In this document: positions 17,404-25,710 of the stretch, one piece after another | How positions within the stretch are numbered: position 1 is the stretch's first letter | Layout: each line of letters opens with the position of its first letter | Source: CAYJIX01 sp964370375 | Lineage (GTDB): Bacteria > Desulfobacterota > Desulfovibrionia > Desulfovibrionales > Desulfovibrionaceae | Direction of reading: 5' to 3' | NCBI GenBank assembly: GCA_964370375.1 | Contig: CAYJIX010000010.1 | Span: 1-48,508, forward strand | DNA length: 48,508 nucleotides | Notes under the pieces: model-generated | What the model saw: only the letters and a program-made list of their open reading frames with translations | The model's database searches: none | Told to the model about the DNA's origin: nothing | Program-made: the position numbers and the translations under genes

Positions 17404-17739
17404 AAATCATCACATCATTGGGCATGAGCCCCTGCGTGACCAGTCGTTCAAAAAACTTTTTTTGGCTTGCTTGTCCGGCTCTCTAAAAACACGCCCATAC
17501 CCCTTGTTGCGTCGGCAGGCAAAACACGCGTTGACTGCTAAAACTGCGTACTCCCAATTTTTTGTACAGGCCTTATGCCCATACTTTTTACTACCATAAC
17601 CGACACCCCATACCAATACATAAAAATGCATAAAAAAGCTACACCTAACAGGCTCCCTCAAAAATGCAATCTGTACCGCCAAAGCTCTTTTTGGGGCTAG
17701 CCTGCTGTGGCAAGGTTTCAACTCTCATCTCTTGTACTG
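17404..17739. other. Intergenic region without recognised gene
   Basis: Convergent spacer between the MoaE-like gene and selD. No convincing frame, terminator stem or repeat copy is seen. Confidence 0.5.
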
Positions 17740-18798
17740 TCACTCCAAAACAAGCTGCGCATCGCCATCTTCCACATGTCCCACAAGCCAGAAAGGCTCG
17801 CCAAGCTGAGCAAGGCGCTCAAAAGCTTCATCCACACGCTCAGACGGCACAGCAAGCACAAGCCCGCCAGAGGTTTGCGCATCAAAGGTAAGCATGGCTT
17901 TAAGCTCGTTCACATTCGCTGCCTGAACGGTAAGGTTGGCACAATGATCGCGATTGGCGTAACTGCCGGCAGGCACTAAGCCAAGGTCTGCAAAATCAAG
18001 AACATTGTCCATAAAAGGCAAGGCCTCTACCTGTAGCACGACGCGCTTTTGCGAAGCTTTTGCCATTTCCAAAAGGTGCCCGCCAAGGCCAAATCCTGTA
18101 ATATCTGTAGCGGCTTGTAGCTTCATAGCGCGAATAACCTCGCTGCCGTAGCGATTTAAGCGCGTGGCCCAACGGTAGAGCTCATCCTCTGCCTTATCAC
18201 TGCCGTGCCATTGTGCCTTGATGGCTGTTGCCAAAACCCCTGTGCCCAAGGGTTTGGTCAAAACAAGCGCGTCTTTTGCGCGCAACCCACTATTTTTTGC
18301 CACAATATCTGGATCAATATAGCCTGTAACGGCAAGGCCGTACTTTATTTCGCCGTCTTCTAAGGTATGCCCACCTGCAAGCACAGCTCCGGCTTCGGCC
18401 ATTTTTTCAAGTCCTCCCAAAAGCATCTCACGCAACATGTCCAAAGGGCAACATGAAGTGGGAAAACCTACAATATTCATGGCGCACCACGGCTCACCGC
18501 CCATGGCATAAACGTCAGACAAAGCATTGGCCACGGCTACTTGACCAAATTTTCGGGGATCATTGCCAATGGGAGCAAGAATATCAACAGTTTGCACCAA
18601 AGCTTTGCCCATAGGAGGCGTGCGCACAATGACAGCGTCTTCATTGTGTTCAAAGCCGTGCACAATGCGCTCTTCTTGATTTGAAAGCACAGGCAACGAG
18701 GCTAAAAGTTGCTCCAGCACCGCCGGAGGCGTTTTAGCTGCTCAGCCGGCTGCCTTGGCCCAATCCATAAGGCGCACGGAAGTTTTTTTCATAGACAT
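17740..18798 (-). CDS. selD: Selenide, water dikinase SelD, itself a selenoprotein (in-frame UGA)
   Basis: SelD makes selenophosphate from selenide and ATP for selenocysteine and selenouridine synthesis. The reverse strand from ATG 18798 reads MSMKKTSVRLMDWAKAAG, then TGA (18744-18742), then AAKTPPAVLEQLL and on to the stop at 17740. The UGA sits exactly where E. coli SelD has catalytic Cys17, with the essential Lys three residues on (K22 here). Counting UGA as Sec gives 352 residues, the normal length. Later motifs include QTVDILAPIGNDP, ANALSDVYAMGG, VLAGGHTLED and the C-terminal TSGGLV. An ordinary gene caller would start at GTG 18720 and lose the active site. ATG 18792 is an alternative start. 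No strong ribosome site is visible. Confidence 0.95.
18701..18738 (-). promoter_or_regulatory. Bacterial SECIS hairpin downstream of the selD UGA
   Basis: Directly after the UGA the RNA can pair GCUAAAA (18738-18732) with UUUUAGC (18707-18701), then CUCC with GGAG inside, leaving an apical loop GGCGGUGCU. A GGU lies 21-23 bases after the UGA, within the range known for SelB binding. This supports Sec insertion. Confidence 0.8.
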
Positions 18799-18853
18799 TC
18801 TTGTCAACCGTTAGTAAAACTTTTATTGATAAACCTAAAAAAATATCTGTTAA

Positions 18854-18907
18854 TATGAAGATACAGCAGTTGGCCCAAAACTTCCGCCTTGGTCCAACTG
18901 CTTCATA
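18854..18907. repeat. Long inverted repeat between uspA and selD
   Basis: AGCAGTTGGCCCAA (18865-18878) pairs with TTGGTCCAACTGCT (18889-18902) with one mismatch, extended outside by TATGAA and TTCATA. In the leftward direction a T-rich run follows only after about 15 bases, so it may terminate uspA or control selD. Confidence 0.7.
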
Positions 18908-18948
18908 TAACAAGGTTAATAGCCTTGTAGCAGATCGTCAGTCTGTTT

Positions 18949-19395
18949 TTAATCGTCGTTGGGACGGATGGTTAAAACTGGGCATTTGGAGTTTTTCACT
19001 ACCTTTTCTGCCACAGAACCAAAAAGGATAAGGTCAATACCTTTGCGTCCACGGGTACCCATGACAATGATATCTGCGTTTTCTGCATCAGCTAAGGCCA
19101 AGATTTCTTCAGCAGCATAGCCAACAACCACTACGCCTTTGGCCTCAACCCCTTGGAAGGTTTCCGCCACAAAATCAGCCATGGAACGTTCTGCTCCGGA
19201 AACGATTTCGCCTACAAAGCTGTCAATGGTGTTGGGTGGCACATGAAAACCCGTGTACTGGGTTAGCGTAGGGGCCGCATATACTGCTATGATAGTTCCT
19301 TTAGAGACTTTCGCCAAGGATATGGCATAATCAGCCACTTGTTGACTTTGCTCAGACAAGTCAAGGGCACAAATGATTTTTTTAAACTCTTGCAT
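18949..19395 (-). CDS. Universal stress protein (UspA family)
   Basis: This is a small cytoplasmic stress-linked protein, typically a dimer, some members of which bind ATP. The 148-residue product has the Usp fold: KKIICALDLSEQS at strand 1, AYAAPTL-type strand 2, and the ATP-loop-like MGTRGRKGIDLILFGSVAEKVVKNSKCPVLTIR (G-x2-G-x9-G-S/T) at the end. ATG 19395 has an ideal GAGGAGGT site five bases upstream; the longer frame to 19482 lacks one. A promoter-like TTGACT-N17-TATGCT lies upstream. It is divergent from mutL. Confidence 0.93.
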   Translation of the reverse strand: MQEFKKIICALDLSEQSQQVADYAISLAKVSKGTIIAVYAAPTLTQYTGFHVPPNTIDSFVGEIVSGAERSMADFVAETFQGVEAKGVVVVGYAAEEILALADAENADIIVMGTRGRKGIDLILFGSVAEKVVKNSKCPVLTIRPNDD

Positions 19396-19473
19396 AACGA
19401 ACCTCCTCAAAACATCTGTTATGAATGTGTGGTGCCATAGGTTGCGGTTTTTGTTACAAAAGCATCCAATACA

Positions 19474-19502
19474 AGCATACATAGAATAGCCTATCTAGTC
19501 AA
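19474..19502 (-). promoter_or_regulatory. Probable sigma-70 promoter of uspA
   Basis: Reverse-strand TTGACT (19502-19497), 17 bases, TATGCT (19479-19474), about 80 bases before the uspA start. Confidence 0.5.
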
Positions 19503-19683
19503 TGAAGGCAAGCTGCTGATAAAAAGGGGTAAAAGGCACGCAAGGCACCCAAAAAGCCTTACCCAAAAACTGCCCTCAAAAAACGCTTGTTTGCCTTTTT
19601 GCCTGCCACGCTGGCACGTTCAAAAAAACTGCGACAAAAAAGCCCTGCTTGTCAGCTAAGGCACAACCTTGTATACCAAAAGC

Positions 19684-21684
19684 ATGAAAACACAACGAGC
19701 ACCCATTCGTGAACTTAGCCCGGAACTATGCAACCAAATAGCTGCCGGCGAAGTGGTGGAACGCCCTGCAAGCGTGGTCAAAGAACTTGTCGAAAACAGC
19801 CTAGACGCCGGAGCAACCCAGATTGAAGTTGTGCTGGAAAACGGCGGTCAAACCTGTATTACGGTTACAGACAACGGCATAGGCATCCCCGAAAATGAAC
19901 TTGAGCTTGCCGTAACGCGCCATGCCACCAGCAAAATAGTGACCATGGAAGATGTTTGGAAAATCCGCTCCTTTGGCTTTAGGGGAGAAGCCCTGCCAAG
20001 TGTGGCCTCTGTCTCGGTTTTTCATATTGAATCGGCCTTTGCTCCCACCATTGAAGCAGAAGGCACGGGGGCTTTTTTGCGCATGTCACAGGGAAAAGTG
20101 GCAGAGCGTGGCCCGTCAGCAAGGCGCGTGGGCACGCGCATTGAAGTGCGCGATCTGTTTTCCACAGTGCCGGCACGGCTCAAATTCCTAAAAACCCCTG
20201 CCACTGAACTTAAACGCTGTCAGGACATGCTGTTGCGTTTAGCCCTTGTGCGCACGGATGTGGGTTTTCGTCTGCTTGCAGGAACACGCGAAGTTTTTTC
20301 CTTTTCTGAAAAAGAGGACCTGCCTACAAGACTGGCTAAGCTTTGGCCTGAACAGCTTGTGCAGGCGCTTTTACCCTTTGACCGAACCCATGACGGCATC
20401 CGCGTATGGGGCCTTGCATCGCCACCGCATCAAAGCCAAGTGCGCGGCGATCGCATGTATCTGCATGTTAACAACCGTGCGGTGTCTGACAAGCTCCTCT
20501 TACGTGCTGCACGCGAAGCCTATAAAGGACGCCTGCTGAGCAAAGAATATCCGCAACTTGTCCTTTTTGTTGAGGTGCCGCCAAACGAAGTGGATGTAAA
20601 CGTGCATCCGGCAAAATCTGAAGTGCGTTTTTTGGACGAACGCAGCGTTTTTGTGAGCGTATTACGCGCCATAGAGGACGCTGTCAGTCGCCCCCTTACG
20701 GCGGATCAGGTGGTGATTGCCCCCCACGCTCATGCAGCGCCCAATCCTTCTCACACATCCGGTTCTTTTCACACGCCTAGAGAGCAAATGCCCGTACAAC
20801 CTAAAGGGTTTTGGGGTATGGCTGACGAAGATGTGCCCATCATGCAACGCCAAGAACAAACACATGAGCCCCTACAAACTGTGGCTGTTGTTGCACAAGC
20901 TGAGGATCAAGATTTTTTGGGCGCAACTCAAATGGTCGATACAGACATGCCAAAGCACGGCAGTTTTGCCCCTAGCCTTGGCGAAGCCGCGAGGGACTAT
21001 ACAGATACAAACAACGACGTGCTGCCTTTTGACAGTGCTTTGGACGCTGCACGCGCGGCATACAATAACGAGCAAACAGCACCTGCCCCCTTTGTGCACG
21101 CGCAATCTGTTCAACCACAAGACAGCGCCAATACCTTGGAATACCTTGGTCAGATCGACAATACCTACCTGGTACTGCGTCAAAAAGATTCTGTATCCGA
21201 TTCCTTATTGGTGATCGACCAGCACGCCGCCCATGAACGAATCATTTTGGAAAGGTTGAAAAAAGGCAGCATGCAACAACAGGCAAGGCCCTTGCTTGCG
21301 CCTTTGGATATGACGTTGCACACAGCAGAAAGCACTAGGATTCAGGAGCTTTGGGATTCTTTTTCCAAATTGGGATTTGAGATGCGCTTAGAGGGGCAAG
21401 TTCTTCAACTTTTGGCAGTGCCGATTTTTTTAAGCAGAGGCGAAGCCGAAGCCTTTTTGCGTGACGCCCTGACAGGGCGACGCGATGACCTTGAAAGCAT
21501 ATGGAGCAGCGCAGCTTGTAAAGCGGCTATCAAAGCAAAACAACAACTCACCGCCGATGAAGTGGCCCATTTGCTTGAACAATGGCTTGCAACGCCAAAC
21601 CATGAATTTTGCCCCCATGGACGGCCGTGTGTGTTGCGATGGAGTGGGGGGGATTTTGCCACCCTTTTCAAACGACGGGGGTAA
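19684..21684 (+). CDS. mutL: DNA mismatch repair protein MutL (endonuclease type)
   Basis: MutL links MutS mismatch recognition to strand incision. The 666-residue protein has the GHKL ATPase domain: ENSLDAGATQIEV, TDNGIGIPE, TRHATSKI and GFRGEALPSVASV in the first 110 residues. The middle (about 340-480) is a variable linker. The C-terminal domain carries the endonuclease metal motif DQHAAHERIILE (DQHA-x2-E-x4-E), ACKAAIKA and CPHGRP, so this MutL should cut DNA itself, as expected in organisms without MutH. ATG 19684 is used; TTG 19669 is possible. The TAA stop lies inside the terminal inverted repeat of a MITE-like element. Confidence 0.95.
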   Translation: MKTQRAPIRELSPELCNQIAAGEVVERPASVVKELVENSLDAGATQIEVVLENGGQTCITVTDNGIGIPENELELAVTRHATSKIVTMEDVWKIRSFGFRGEALPSVASVSVFHIESAFAPTIEAEGTGAFLRMSQGKVAERGPSARRVGTRIEVRDLFSTVPARLKFLKTPATELKRCQDMLLRLALVRTDVGFRLLAGTREVFSFSEKEDLPTRLAKLWPEQLVQALLPFDRTHDGIRVWGLASPPHQSQVRGDRMYLHVNNRAVSDKLLLRAAREAYKGRLLSKEYPQLVLFVEVPPNEVDVNVHPAKSEVRFLDERSVFVSVLRAIEDAVSRPLTADQVVIAPHAHAAPNPSHTSGSFHTPREQMPVQPKGFWGMADEDVPIMQRQEQTHEPLQTVAVVAQAEDQDFLGATQMVDTDMPKHGSFAPSLGEAARDYTDTNNDVLPFDSALDAARAAYNNEQTAPAPFVHAQSVQPQDSANTLEYLGQIDNTYLVLRQKDSVSDSLLVIDQHAAHERIILERLKKGSMQQQARPLLAPLDMTLHTAESTRIQELWDSFSKLGFEMRLEGQVLQLLAVPIFLSRGEAEAFLRDALTGRRDDLESIWSSAACKAAIKAKQQLTADEVAHLLEQWLATPNHEFCPHGRPCVLRWSGGDFATLFKRRG

Positions 21685-21808
21685 TGCGTTGAAAAAGGGG
21701 CGTATGCGGTGTCAGTGTTGTCTTTTTGTCAGGTCATGGGGGAAGAACCCCACTCCCCTCCAAAAAAACATCACTTCCTAGCCTCCACCCCTTTTTGAAC
21801 GCATTACC
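21680..21808 (-). repeat. MITE-like inverted repeat element, copy at mutL 3' end
   Basis: The ends GGTAATGCGTTGAAAAAGGG and CCCTTTTTGAACGCATTACC are inverted repeats. Inside are GTATGCGGTGTC, GGTCATGGGGGAAGAACCCC and CTAGCCTCCACC, matching the array at 5433-5940 in reverse. The left end contains the mutL stop codon. A further partial copy (AAAAAGGGCGTATGCGGTGTC) follows at about 21815-21840. Confidence 0.8.
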
Positions 21809-21957
21809 GATTGTTGAAAAAGGGCGTATGCGGTGTCCTTGATCTAGGTTTTGAGGCTGATTTTGTGCCTCATCATAAAATATATCATAGAAAAAATATG
21901 CTACTGCGAACACCAACGAGCACTCGTTGAGCAAGGCAAGCTAATAACTCTTCAATA

Positions 21958-23355
21958 CTATTGTATGCCAAACTTTTTAAGCTTGTAATATAAATTTTGT
22001 GGAGAAACGCCAAGCTCTTTTGCAGCTAAACTTTTATTGTTTTTATGCTTCATCAACATTTCTGTCAGCAGTTTTTTTTCAAAATGCGAAAGAGCGTCCT
22101 GTAAATGCACTTTTTCACTATTTTTTATGTCTTCATTTGCTGAACAAGTAATCTGCTGCAAATGATATTTTGATAAATTTGCCACAGAAAGCCATGTTTC
22201 GTCATCCATAAACACAAACATGCCTTCCAAAACATTCATCAATTCTCTGGTATTACCCTTCCAGTCGTACTTCATAAAGAGCTGAAGCAATTCTGCACTT
22301 ATTCCAACAACCCGTTTTTTATATTTTGTATTGTTCTTTGCAATAAAATGTTCAACAAGAACAGGAATATCATCCTTTCTTTCGCACAAAGGAGAAATAC
22401 TGATACAAGCAATAGACAGTCGATAAAACAAATCCTGACGGATAGTATTTTCCTTAATGCATACCAATGGATCCTCATTCAATGCAGCAATAATGCGGCA
22501 GCTAATAGGGGTTTCGTGTTCTGCACCAAGTTTTCGAATTTTCTTTTCCTGGATGGCCCTTAACAGCTTCACCTGGCACGACATTCCCATTGAATTGAGC
22601 TCGTCTAAAAAAAGAGTCCCCCCCCTTGCATGCTCAAAAAGCCCCTTGGTATCGCGTGAATCGGTGAATGCCCCCTTTGTGGTGCCAAAAAGGATGCTCT
22701 CTAATAAATTTTCAGGAATGGTCGCGCAGTTAATCGGTACAAAGGGCTCGTCTTTTCTTGAGCTATTTTTATGAATTGTTTGTGTAAAGAGCTCCTTTCC
22801 GGTGCCTGTTTCACCTATTATCAAAGCGTCAATATCTGTATGAGCCACATGCTTTGCTTCAAGGATGGTTTGTTGTATGGCGGCACTTTGCCCTATAATT
22901 CCTGAAAAATTCGTGTCCATCACATGGGATAATTCTGATTCGCTTCTTTCCAAAATAGTGTTGATTTCAAGCAAAACATTTTCTATTCTGTTCACTTTAT
23001 TGATGATGCAAAACGAACCCAGAACCTTACCGTCAACAACAATCGGATAATAACTTTGCGCTATGCGCTTCACACTGCCGGAAAATGTAATATAGTCGCT
23101 CATTATATTGACTATGGGCCTTGCCGTTTCCATACAGATTAAAAATTTGCTTTTATGCTCTATGTCAAGGCTCATCCCAAAATACAGCTCGCTCACCGAG
23201 CGCCCCATGGCATAAGAAACGTCAATACCTTCAAGATCAGACGCTGCTTTGTTGTATCCAATGACCACACCATCTGCATCAGTAATGATAACTCCACTAA
23301 AAATATGATCTATTGCAGCGCGATACGCATGCAAGGTTTGCGAAGCAACGTCCAT
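21958..23355 (-). CDS. Sigma-54-dependent transcriptional activator (PAS, AAA+, Fis-type HTH)
   Basis: This regulator opens sigma-54 promoters by ATP hydrolysis. The 465-residue protein has an N-terminal PAS domain (about 10-110, with FSGVIITDADGVVIGYNKAA), an AAA+ domain (about 155-395) and a C-terminal Fis-like helix-turn-helix (NKSLAAKELGVSPQNLYYKLKKFGI). The AAA+ domain shows Walker A GETGTGKE, Walker B GGTLFLDELNSM and the sensor block RQDLFYRLS. The sigma-54 contact loop reads GAFTDS instead of GAFTGA. ATG 23355 is chosen because GGGGAAAGGG precedes it. It is divergent from the formimidoyl genes, and a good -24/-12 promoter stands before those genes, so it is probably their activator, sensing a small molecule through the PAS domain. 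Confidence 0.92.
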   Translation of the reverse strand: MDVASQTLHAYRAAIDHIFSGVIITDADGVVIGYNKAASDLEGIDVSYAMGRSVSELYFGMSLDIEHKSKFLICMETARPIVNIMSDYITFSGSVKRIAQSYYPIVVDGKVLGSFCIINKVNRIENVLLEINTILERSESELSHVMDTNFSGIIGQSAAIQQTILEAKHVAHTDIDALIIGETGTGKELFTQTIHKNSSRKDEPFVPINCATIPENLLESILFGTTKGAFTDSRDTKGLFEHARGGTLFLDELNSMGMSCQVKLLRAIQEKKIRKLGAEHETPISCRIIAALNEDPLVCIKENTIRQDLFYRLSIACISISPLCERKDDIPVLVEHFIAKNNTKYKKRVVGISAELLQLFMKYDWKGNTRELMNVLEGMFVFMDDETWLSVANLSKYHLQQITCSANEDIKNSEKVHLQDALSHFEKKLLTEMLMKHKNNKSLAAKELGVSPQNLYYKLKKFGIQ

Positions 23356-23405
23356 GTTGTACCCTTTCCCCAACTTACAAAAATTTTTTAAATCTTAAAA
23401 AAATT

Positions 23406-23433
23406 TTTATATCATGGCCAAATCCTATGTCAA
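23406..23433 (-). promoter_or_regulatory. Sigma-70 promoter of the activator gene
   Basis: Reverse-strand TTGACA (23433-23428), 16 bases, TATAAA (23411-23406); about 50 bases before the start codon at 23355. Confidence 0.75.
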
Positions 23434-23448
23434 GCAAGGTTACTTTTA

Positions 23449-23463
23449 TATAGATTATCTATA
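23449..23463. promoter_or_regulatory. Palindrome, possible activator binding site
   Basis: TATAGATTATCTATA is a perfect 15-base odd palindrome just upstream of the activator promoter and about 340 bases before the sigma-54 promoter. It could be an enhancer site, but only one copy is seen. Confidence 0.35.
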
Positions 23464-23797
23464 CGCAAGTACACGATACAGCTGAAATATTGTACTATTA
23501 TAAGCTCGCATAACCCATGAGCATGTCTAAAAAACCTTGTGAAAAAAATCTTTTGGCACTTTTTACATACCAGAAAAAGTGTTTCAAGTAACTCATGATA
23601 AAAATTTTATAAAAAAAAGCACAAATGGTACTTCATTTGAACCTCTACCTGCGCATATGCCTTGCTAAAAGGCTTGAAAGTGAAACACGCCTTCGTAAAA
23701 ATCGCGTTATTTTTTTCCAGCATTTTCAACACATAAGGCGACTAAACGCCTTGCTCCAAAGGACTTTATTGCCTTTTTTGCTGCATCAAAAATATAC

Positions 23798-23814
23798 TTG
23801 GAACGGCTTTTGCT
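23798..23814 (+). promoter_or_regulatory. Sigma-54 (-24/-12) promoter of the formimidoyl operon
   Basis: TTGGAACGGCTTTTGCT matches the consensus TTGGCACGNNNNTTGCT with one change. The GG (23800-23801) and GC (23812-23813) are separated by exactly ten bases. Transcription would start near 23825, just before the ribosome site of the next gene. Confidence 0.85.
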
Positions 23815-23851
23815 TATAGCCAGCAAAAGGCTCAGCAAAAGGAGGTGTGAC

Positions 23852-24493
23852 ATGGACGCATTAGCGAATCTATCTGTTATAGATTTTACAACACACATAG
23901 CAACAGCCCAAGAACCCTTGGTGGGTGGCGGCAGTACAGCTGCACTAAGCGGCTCGATTAGTGCTTCGCTTATTGGGCTTGTTGGCAAAATTTCAATGGC
24001 CGGGCTTGAAGAAGATGAAAAAGCAAAGCTTTGCGCAATGATGGAGGATGCAGAAAGCATCAGGCTTGCATTGGTTGAACAAGTTTCACGAGATGCTTAT
24101 TCTTTTTGTGATGTGATGAGCGCGTTTAAATTGCCAAAGCAAACAGAAGAAGAAAAAACGCTTCGTTCTATGAAAATCCAAGAAGGCTATAAACACGCCA
24201 TTGCCGTTCCTTTTGAAACAGCGCTCATGAGCATGCGTCTTTTCCCATACATAGAATTTTTGTTCACACATGGCAATAAAAACGCTGAAACAGACGTATT
24301 AACAGCTGCCATGTGTGCCAAAACGTCTGTGTTAAGTGCTATCTACAATGTAAAAATCAATCTTCTTTCTATCAAAGATACGCAATACCTTAGTGAAAAA
24401 ACGGCACAAGCTGAAGAGGTGTCACAAAAAGCCATTGCTTATGAAAAGAAAATTCTGAACATGAGCAGCTTGCTACCAAGTGCTGCTATTTAG
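23852..24493 (+). CDS. Formimidoyltetrahydrofolate cyclodeaminase
   Basis: The enzyme converts 5-formimidoyl-THF to 5,10-methenyl-THF and ammonia. The 213-residue protein is helical and matches the cyclodeaminase domain of FTCD and FchA: GGGSTAALSGSISASLIGLVGKIS near residue 25 (folate-binding region), MKIQEGYKHAIAVPFETA near 105 and NAETDVLTAAMCAKTSVLSAIYNVKINL near 150. ATG 23852 follows AAGGAGGTG, the best ribosome site in the region; the upstream open frame is not needed. It is read from the sigma-54 promoter 40 bases upstream. The glutamate formimidoyltransferase that makes its substrate follows 228 bases later. Confidence 0.92.
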   Translation: MDALANLSVIDFTTHIATAQEPLVGGGSTAALSGSISASLIGLVGKISMAGLEEDEKAKLCAMMEDAESIRLALVEQVSRDAYSFCDVMSAFKLPKQTEEEKTLRSMKIQEGYKHAIAVPFETALMSMRLFPYIEFLFTHGNKNAETDVLTAAMCAKTSVLSAIYNVKINLLSIKDTQYLSEKTAQAEEVSQKAIAYEKKILNMSSLLPSAAI

Positions 24494-24646
24494 TTTTTCT
24501 TTTCATACATAAATGTTATTAAATACGCATTTATACAATGTAGTATAGCGTATTTTGCACGTATTTTTTTGTTTATACTCATATTTCACATGCTTTATTG
24601 TTTAAAGGTTCCTTATAAAGTTAAATCTATGCATTAAGGAGTTTAG

Positions 24647-24664
24647 CGTTTCAAAGGTGAAACG
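24647..24664. other. Hairpin between cyclodeaminase and transferase genes
   Basis: CGTTTCA and TGAAACG flank an AAGG loop. There is no T run, so it is more likely an RNA-processing or regulatory stem than a terminator. Confidence 0.45.
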
Positions 24665-24721
24665 TTTACGTCATAACACTATAAACGCACGAGAATGACA
24701 TCTCGGAGGAGTGGTGCGACA

Positions 24722-25606
24722 ATGAAAAGAATTGTACAGTGCGTCCCAAATTTTAGTGAAGGGCGCAACAAGGATGTTGTAGATGCAATTGCAGCAGAAA
24801 TGAAGGTTGAAGGAGCAAACCTCATTGATGTGAACATGGATAGCAGCTATAACCGTTGCGTATTAACCCTAGTAGGTGAACCAGAGGCCGTTGCAGAAGC
24901 TTTGTTTCGTGCCTGTGCAAAAGCAACAGAACTCATTGACATGAATCACCAATCAGGCGCTCACCCCAGGATTGGCGCGTCTGATGTTTTTCCGTTTATA
25001 CCGCTTAGAAACCTTACCATTGAAGACTGCATACCCATTGCAAACCAGCTAGGGCAAAGGATTGCAACCGAGCTTAAAATCCCCGTGTACATGTACGAAT
25101 CAGCGGCTAAAATTCCGGCAAGGGCAAAGCTTGGCGACGTAAGAAGAGGAGACTACGAAGGCCTTAGAGAAGAAATGCACCTTCCAGAAAGAAAACCCGA
25201 TTATGGTGATGCCGTACTTCACCCCACAGCCGGCGCAATCGCCATTGGCGTTAGGGGGCCTCTTGTTCCTTTCAATATCAATTTAAACACCGCTGATGTT
25301 AGCATTGCAAAGAAAATAGCCCAAACCTTCCGCGAAGCTAAAGGCGGATATAGAGATGCTCGCGCCATTGGCATGAAGGTTGAAGGCAAAGACATTTGCC
25401 AAGTAAGCACCATGATAAACTACCAATATGCGCCATTGCACAGAATACTTGAAATGGTTCGCTCTGAAGCTGCCCGTTATGGCGTTACGGTTCTTGGAAG
25501 CGAAATCATTGGTTTGGTACCCCGTGACGCACTTATGCAAGCTGCTGATTTTTATCTCCAACTTGAAGGATTTGAACAAAAACAAATTTTGGAAGAATAC
25601 CTTTAA
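24722..25606 (+). CDS. Glutamate formimidoyltransferase
   Basis: The enzyme moves the formimidoyl group of N-formimidoyl-L-glutamate to tetrahydrofolate, giving glutamate; the product goes to the cyclodeaminase encoded just upstream. The 294-residue protein equals the transferase half of vertebrate FTCD: CVPNFSEGRN at the N-terminus, NRCVLTLVGEPEAV, the active-site block HQSGAHPRIGASDVFPFIPL near 85, and GARPFNIN-like GPLVPFNINLNT near 190. ATG 24722 has GGAGGAG ten bases upstream. Separate rather than fused domains are usual in bacteria. It is the last step of one histidine route, but hutH, hutU and hutI are not in this window. Confidence 0.93.
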   Translation: MKRIVQCVPNFSEGRNKDVVDAIAAEMKVEGANLIDVNMDSSYNRCVLTLVGEPEAVAEALFRACAKATELIDMNHQSGAHPRIGASDVFPFIPLRNLTIEDCIPIANQLGQRIATELKIPVYMYESAAKIPARAKLGDVRRGDYEGLREEMHLPERKPDYGDAVLHPTAGAIAIGVRGPLVPFNINLNTADVSIAKKIAQTFREAKGGYRDARAIGMKVEGKDICQVSTMINYQYAPLHRILEMVRSEAARYGVTVLGSEIIGLVPRDALMQAADFYLQLEGFEQKQILEEYL

Positions 25607-25632
25607 TTGGTGATTAAAACAAATGCGTATTG

Positions 25633-25653
25633 AATGTCCGCGCCTTGGACATT
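25633..25653 (+). other. Small hairpin between transferase and Dcu genes
   Basis: AATGTCC and GGACATT enclose a seven-base loop, followed by TTAAG. It may be a weak terminator or attenuator in the operon. Confidence 0.45.
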
Positions 25654-25710
25654 TTAAGCTGTTCAGTGAGCTGATACGCTCGTGTACCTTATAACGATAG
25701 AGGGATTTAT

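Noticed and set aside
23554..23570. TTGGCAC followed by TTTTTACAT as a second sigma-54 promoter
   Set aside because: The -24 half is perfect but the -12 has no GC at the required distance.
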